A DNA stretch of 64,000 nt from Marinoscillum sp. 108 (GTDB lineage Bacteria; Bacteroidota; Bacteroidia; Cytophagales; Cyclobacteriaceae): the NCBI RefSeq assembly GCF_902506655.1, contig NZ_LR734808.1, forward strand, positions 1,550,001 to 1,614,000, read 5' to 3'. The position numbers were made by a program, and so were the translations under genes. Of the stretch, positions 61,144 through 64,000 are shown piece by piece. Positions within the stretch are counted from its first letter, which is position 1. Every line of letters begins with the position of its first letter. The notes under the pieces are model-generated. The model did no database searches. It saw only the letters and a program-made list of their open reading frames with translations, and was not told the DNA's origin.

Positions 61144-61812
61144 ATGTTACAATCTGTTACAGCGTTTGTGACATTACATCAAAATAATAACAATTTGAAA
61201 GCACCCGGACACATCCTTTTTCTGATTGGTACATTTGGCGTTTTATTTGGCGTGGGCATGCTGATTGAGCACACCCAGCCTGCCGGGCTAACGGATGAAG
61301 CCCTTGAACCCGACATTTTGCTGTCCAATTCCAGAACCTATTTTGAGGAAGATGCCCACGGCCGGAGTGTTATGCATCTTTATAATGCCATAGAGGCCAT
61401 CAAAAAAATAGAGCAGGACCTGGAGCCCGAAAGCAAGGAAAAAGTGGATCGGGCCGTTGTTCAACTCGAACAGATCCTGCAAGACATGAGTGGGGAGATT
61501 TTTGATATTAAAAAACTTAATGAAGCCTCTGTAAAAGCCTTGAATGCCCTCACGTATGCGGAGTTGAAAATTTCGGAGCACTTTGTAGAGTCTCATGAGC
61601 TGGGCAAAGCTAAGCTGGCCCTCAAATATGGAATGCTCCATGTGAAGCATGCCCTGGTATTTGCTGAAGGGGCTAAAAAAGAATACGAAATCAGCATCTA
61701 CACCGAAATGGATTCGCTCATTGAAAGTGACGAATTGAGCGATAAAGAAATTATTCAGAAGCTGGAACGCATGATTGAAGATTTGGATAACTTAGGCTTA
61801 CAGCTTGACTGA
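61144..61812 (+). CDS. Helical membrane-anchored protein, paralogue of 40123-40743
   Basis: A 222-aa protein, or 205 aa from a TTG at 61195, which would align its start with the paralogue at 40123. One membrane helix (about residues 22-40), then a helical region with the same blocks as the paralogue (listed there). No family recognised. It lies 21 bp upstream of the glutamine-synthetase-like gene on the same strand and may be co-transcribed with it. Confidence 0.7.
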   Translation: MLQSVTAFVTLHQNNNNLKAPGHILFLIGTFGVLFGVGMLIEHTQPAGLTDEALEPDILLSNSRTYFEEDAHGRSVMHLYNAIEAIKKIEQDLEPESKEKVDRAVVQLEQILQDMSGEIFDIKKLNEASVKALNALTYAELKISEHFVESHELGKAKLALKYGMLHVKHALVFAEGAKKEYEISIYTEMDSLIESDELSDKEIIQKLERMIEDLDNLGLQLD

Positions 61813-61833
61813 CACACCTGTTAACGCATTCCT

Positions 61834-63177
61834 ATGAACCAAAAGGAAATACTCGAACGCATTCATCAAAGTGAAGACAATAGGGTCAAAATTGCCATTA
61901 CAGACATAGATGGAGTGCTCAGAGGCAAAATCATCAGAAAAGAAAAACTCCTGAGTACTCTGGAGCAAGGTGCGGGATTCTGTGATGTGGTTTTCGGCTG
62001 GGACATGATGGATGCTGCCTACGACAATGCTGAGGTCACCGGGTGGCATACAGGCTATCCCGACGCTACTTTCCATCTGGACCCGGAAACGTTCAGAAAC
62101 ATTCCCTGGGATGAGCACATCCCATTTTTTCTGGGCGATTTCAGCGTCACCAATCATCCGGCCTGCCCAAGGTCATTGCTTAGAAAAGTCATTCAAAAAG
62201 CGGAAAAAGATGGCTATAGTACCGGGTTTTCACAGGAGTTTGAGTGGTTCAACTTTCAGGAAACCTCCGATACGCTGGCCGCTAAAAATGGGCAATCACC
62301 TACCCCACTTACCTCGGGCATGTTTGGTTACTCAATCCTACGGGCTTCACAGCAGAGTCCATATTTCAATGACCTGTTCACACTATTAGATGATTTCAAA
62401 ATACCCCTGGAAGGTCTCCATACAGAGACCGGACCTGGAGTATACGAAGCGGCCATTGAATACTCGGGTGCATTGGAGGCCGCAGACCGGGCGGTACTTT
62501 TCAAGTCCGGCGTTAAAGAAATTGCTGCCCGACACCATATCATGGCCAGTTTTATGGCCAAATGGAACCATGACCTCCCGGGCTGCAGTGGGCATATTCA
62601 CCAAAGCCTTTGGAAAAACGGGAAGAATATTTTTCATGATGCCAAAGGAGCGCATCAAATCTCCTCCACCATGGAAAGCTACATGGCAGGTCAGCTCCTG
62701 GCCCTGCCATACATCCTGCCCATGTACGCACCCACCATCAATAGCTACAAGCGACTGGTGGAAGGCGCCTGGGCACCCACTACACTCACATGGGGGCTGG
62801 ACAACCGTACCACTGCCCTCAGGGTGATCAACCCTTCGGAAAAGGCCACCAGAGTAGAACTCAGGGTCCCCGGCGCAGATGCCAACCCCTACCTGGCCAT
62901 GGCCGCTGCCCTGGCGTCCGGATTGTATGGCATTAAAAACAAACTCAAACTTACCACTCCACCCACAACGGGAAATGGCTATCAGGATCTATCCAACGGC
63001 CGGCTCCCAGCAGACCTGAAGGAAGCTATCCAGGCCATGAAATCCTCCGACCTTGCAATAGAACTGTTCGGAGCTCCTTTTGTCGACCACTTTACGAAAA
63101 CCAGGGAGTGGGAATGCCGTCAGTTTGCCGCAAAGGTGACCGACTGGGAATTAAAAAGATATTTCGAAATCATCTGA
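61834..63177 (+). CDS. Glutamine synthetase family protein
   Basis: A 447-aa ATP-dependent ligase of the glutamine synthetase superfamily, probably a gamma-glutamyl-amine or amino-acid ligase rather than the housekeeping enzyme. Metal-binding EFEWF, the Glu-rich GLHTETGPGVYEAAI, ATP-site segment CSGHIHQSLW and the late TALRVINPSEKATRVELR are seen. Close relatives include PuuA-type enzymes. The phosphotransferase begins 3 bp later. Confidence 0.85.
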   Translation: MNQKEILERIHQSEDNRVKIAITDIDGVLRGKIIRKEKLLSTLEQGAGFCDVVFGWDMMDAAYDNAEVTGWHTGYPDATFHLDPETFRNIPWDEHIPFFLGDFSVTNHPACPRSLLRKVIQKAEKDGYSTGFSQEFEWFNFQETSDTLAAKNGQSPTPLTSGMFGYSILRASQQSPYFNDLFTLLDDFKIPLEGLHTETGPGVYEAAIEYSGALEAADRAVLFKSGVKEIAARHHIMASFMAKWNHDLPGCSGHIHQSLWKNGKNIFHDAKGAHQISSTMESYMAGQLLALPYILPMYAPTINSYKRLVEGAWAPTTLTWGLDNRTTALRVINPSEKATRVELRVPGADANPYLAMAAALASGLYGIKNKLKLTTPPTTGNGYQDLSNGRLPADLKEAIQAMKSSDLAIELFGAPFVDHFTKTREWECRQFAAKVTDWELKRYFEII

Positions 63178-63180
63178 CAC

Positions 63181-64000
63181 ATGTATCAAAACATTGACTT
63201 TATCAAAATCATCGAGGATGCCTGGTATGAATACGACAGCTCCCGAAAAATAAAAACCATAGAAGACATCAGTGCTAAGGTGTCTACCAATCATGTCTAT
63301 CGGGTGCGTTTCGAGGATGAGGACATCATCATTGCGAAGCTTTCCTATTTCGGACGGTTTGATCATTTTGTGGAAGACCACACCATCATCAATGCATTGG
63401 CCAACAACCTGCACGCGCCCTTCGAAAACTTCCTGGCCAAGTCACTTACCAAATACGGACAGCTCTATGTCTACCGTCACAAGGACAGCTTGCTGGATGC
63501 CTGGGTGGTCTTTTACAATCCCATCCAAATCGATCAAAAGCCGGAAAGAAAGCAATCTGATAGCCAAATCATCATCCTGGGGGAGGAACTGGCGAAGTTT
63601 CACAAAGCCTGCAACAAGGTAAAAAACACGCTGCCCCCTACCTTCAAACAAACAGAAAACGACATTGATCATTTGCTGGAAATACTGGAAACAGATCATG
63701 GCAAGTTTGAACATCGCGGGCATGTAGACTCTATCAAAAAACAGTGTGCACTGTTTCTGGAAAACTGTGACAAAATAGGCGTTTCGGAAATGCCTTCCAT
63801 TCCGGTCTTTGTAGACTGGAACATTGGTAATTTTTCCATCAATAAAGACTATCGGTTCTTCAGCCGCTGGGATTACGACTGGTTTAGGATGAGTACGCGG
63901 GTAATGGACTTTTACTTTTTCAGTAGGGTCTGCTCCACCATCGGCGACCGCACCATTTTCAGCTATCTGGTGGATCCATTAATGGAAGACCGATTCATTA
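63181..64000 (+). CDS. Phosphotransferase enzyme family protein (3-prime partial)
   Basis: The frame is open from ATG at 63181 to the window end (at least 273 aa), so the gene is incomplete. The sequence resembles kinase-like aminoglycoside or choline phosphotransferases: VFVDWNIGNFS replaces the usual catalytic HGDxxxxN, and RWDYDWFR the metal-binding DFD-like segment. It is coupled to the glutamine-synthetase-like gene (3 bp gap), suggesting an amino-sugar or amine pathway. Confidence 0.75.
   Translation, partial: MYQNIDFIKIIEDAWYEYDSSRKIKTIEDISAKVSTNHVYRVRFEDEDIIIAKLSYFGRFDHFVEDHTIINALANNLHAPFENFLAKSLTKYGQLYVYRHKDSLLDAWVVFYNPIQIDQKPERKQSDSQIIILGEELAKFHKACNKVKNTLPPTFKQTENDIDHLLEILETDHGKFEHRGHVDSIKKQCALFLENCDKIGVSEMPSIPVFVDWNIGNFSINKDYRFFSRWDYDWFRMSTRVMDFYFFSRVCSTIGDRTIFSYLVDPLMEDRFI

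Overview
The window reads as chromosome of a Bacteroidota bacterium, most likely a marine or gliding member of Cytophagales. The evidence is TonB receptor and outer-membrane barrel families, many lipoproteins, a Wzi-like protein, a ribosomal protein S1 with long low-complexity tails, -7 boxes of the Bacteroidota type (TAnnTTTG), many non-ATG starts, and a ceramide/sulfonolipid-type lipid cluster. No prophage, insertion sequence, CRISPR array or rRNA was seen. The assignment rests on reading protein families by eye; no search was run.

Layout. 0.1-4.4 kb: sugar-oxidation genes (gluconate 2-dehydrogenase subunit 3-like, GMC oxidoreductase, sugar isomerase-like lipoprotein), a small membrane protein and a NIPSNAP lipoprotein. 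4.5-6.6 kb: a membrane histidine kinase overlapping a single-domain response regulator. 6.6-9.4 kb (minus): an amidohydrolase and murB. 9.6-11.8 kb: rpsA, with a terminator-like hairpin just before its start codon, then tRNA-Cys. 11.9-12.5 kb: non-coding DNA with two long inverted repeats.

12.4-17.9 kb is the most unusual part. Five AT-richer gene units, all on the plus strand, are separated by four related ~250-bp repeats with inverted-repeat ends. It resembles an integron-type cassette array, but no integrase is present and the repeats are not canonical attC sites. One repeat is a clear mosaic of two others. Cargo includes a TPR protein, small membrane or secreted unknowns, a SUFU-domain protein and an amidohydrolase.

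18-30.5 kb: an outer-membrane barrel, a sugar transferase/aminotransferase pair, a penicillin-acylase family protein, DUF4920, an unlisted 58-aa lipoprotein, a TPR protein without output domain, an XRE regulator with three palindromes and a leader hairpin, and a 1,354-aa AsmA-like protein. 30.5-34.5 kb: a YjdI-CDGSH/YjdJ-like group with a flavin enzyme, and an APP1-type phosphatase divergent from a diacylglycerol-kinase-like gene. 33.9-37.5 kb: a probable zinc regulon (Fur-family regulator, TonB receptor with a His cluster, lipoprotein) with three matching 15-bp palindromes. 37.9 kb: tRNA-Pro. 38-40 kb: a PagL-like lipid A deacylase and a barrel.

40.7-53.9 kb: a surface-glycan region with seven glycosyltransferase-like genes, a Wzi-like protein, a methyltransferase-like protein and a SyrD/PvdE-like ABC exporter. 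54-60 kb: a lipid cluster (serine palmitoyltransferase-like enzyme, SDR reductase, tandem-GNAT acyltransferase, ketosynthase, acyl carrier protein, unknown lipoprotein, phosphopantetheinyl transferase) that looks like a complete ceramide- or capnine-type route with its own carrier protein and its activating enzyme. 60-64 kb: DUF2214, a TPMT-like methyltransferase, a paralogue of the 40.1-kb protein, a glutamine-synthetase family enzyme, and a phosphotransferase cut by the window end.
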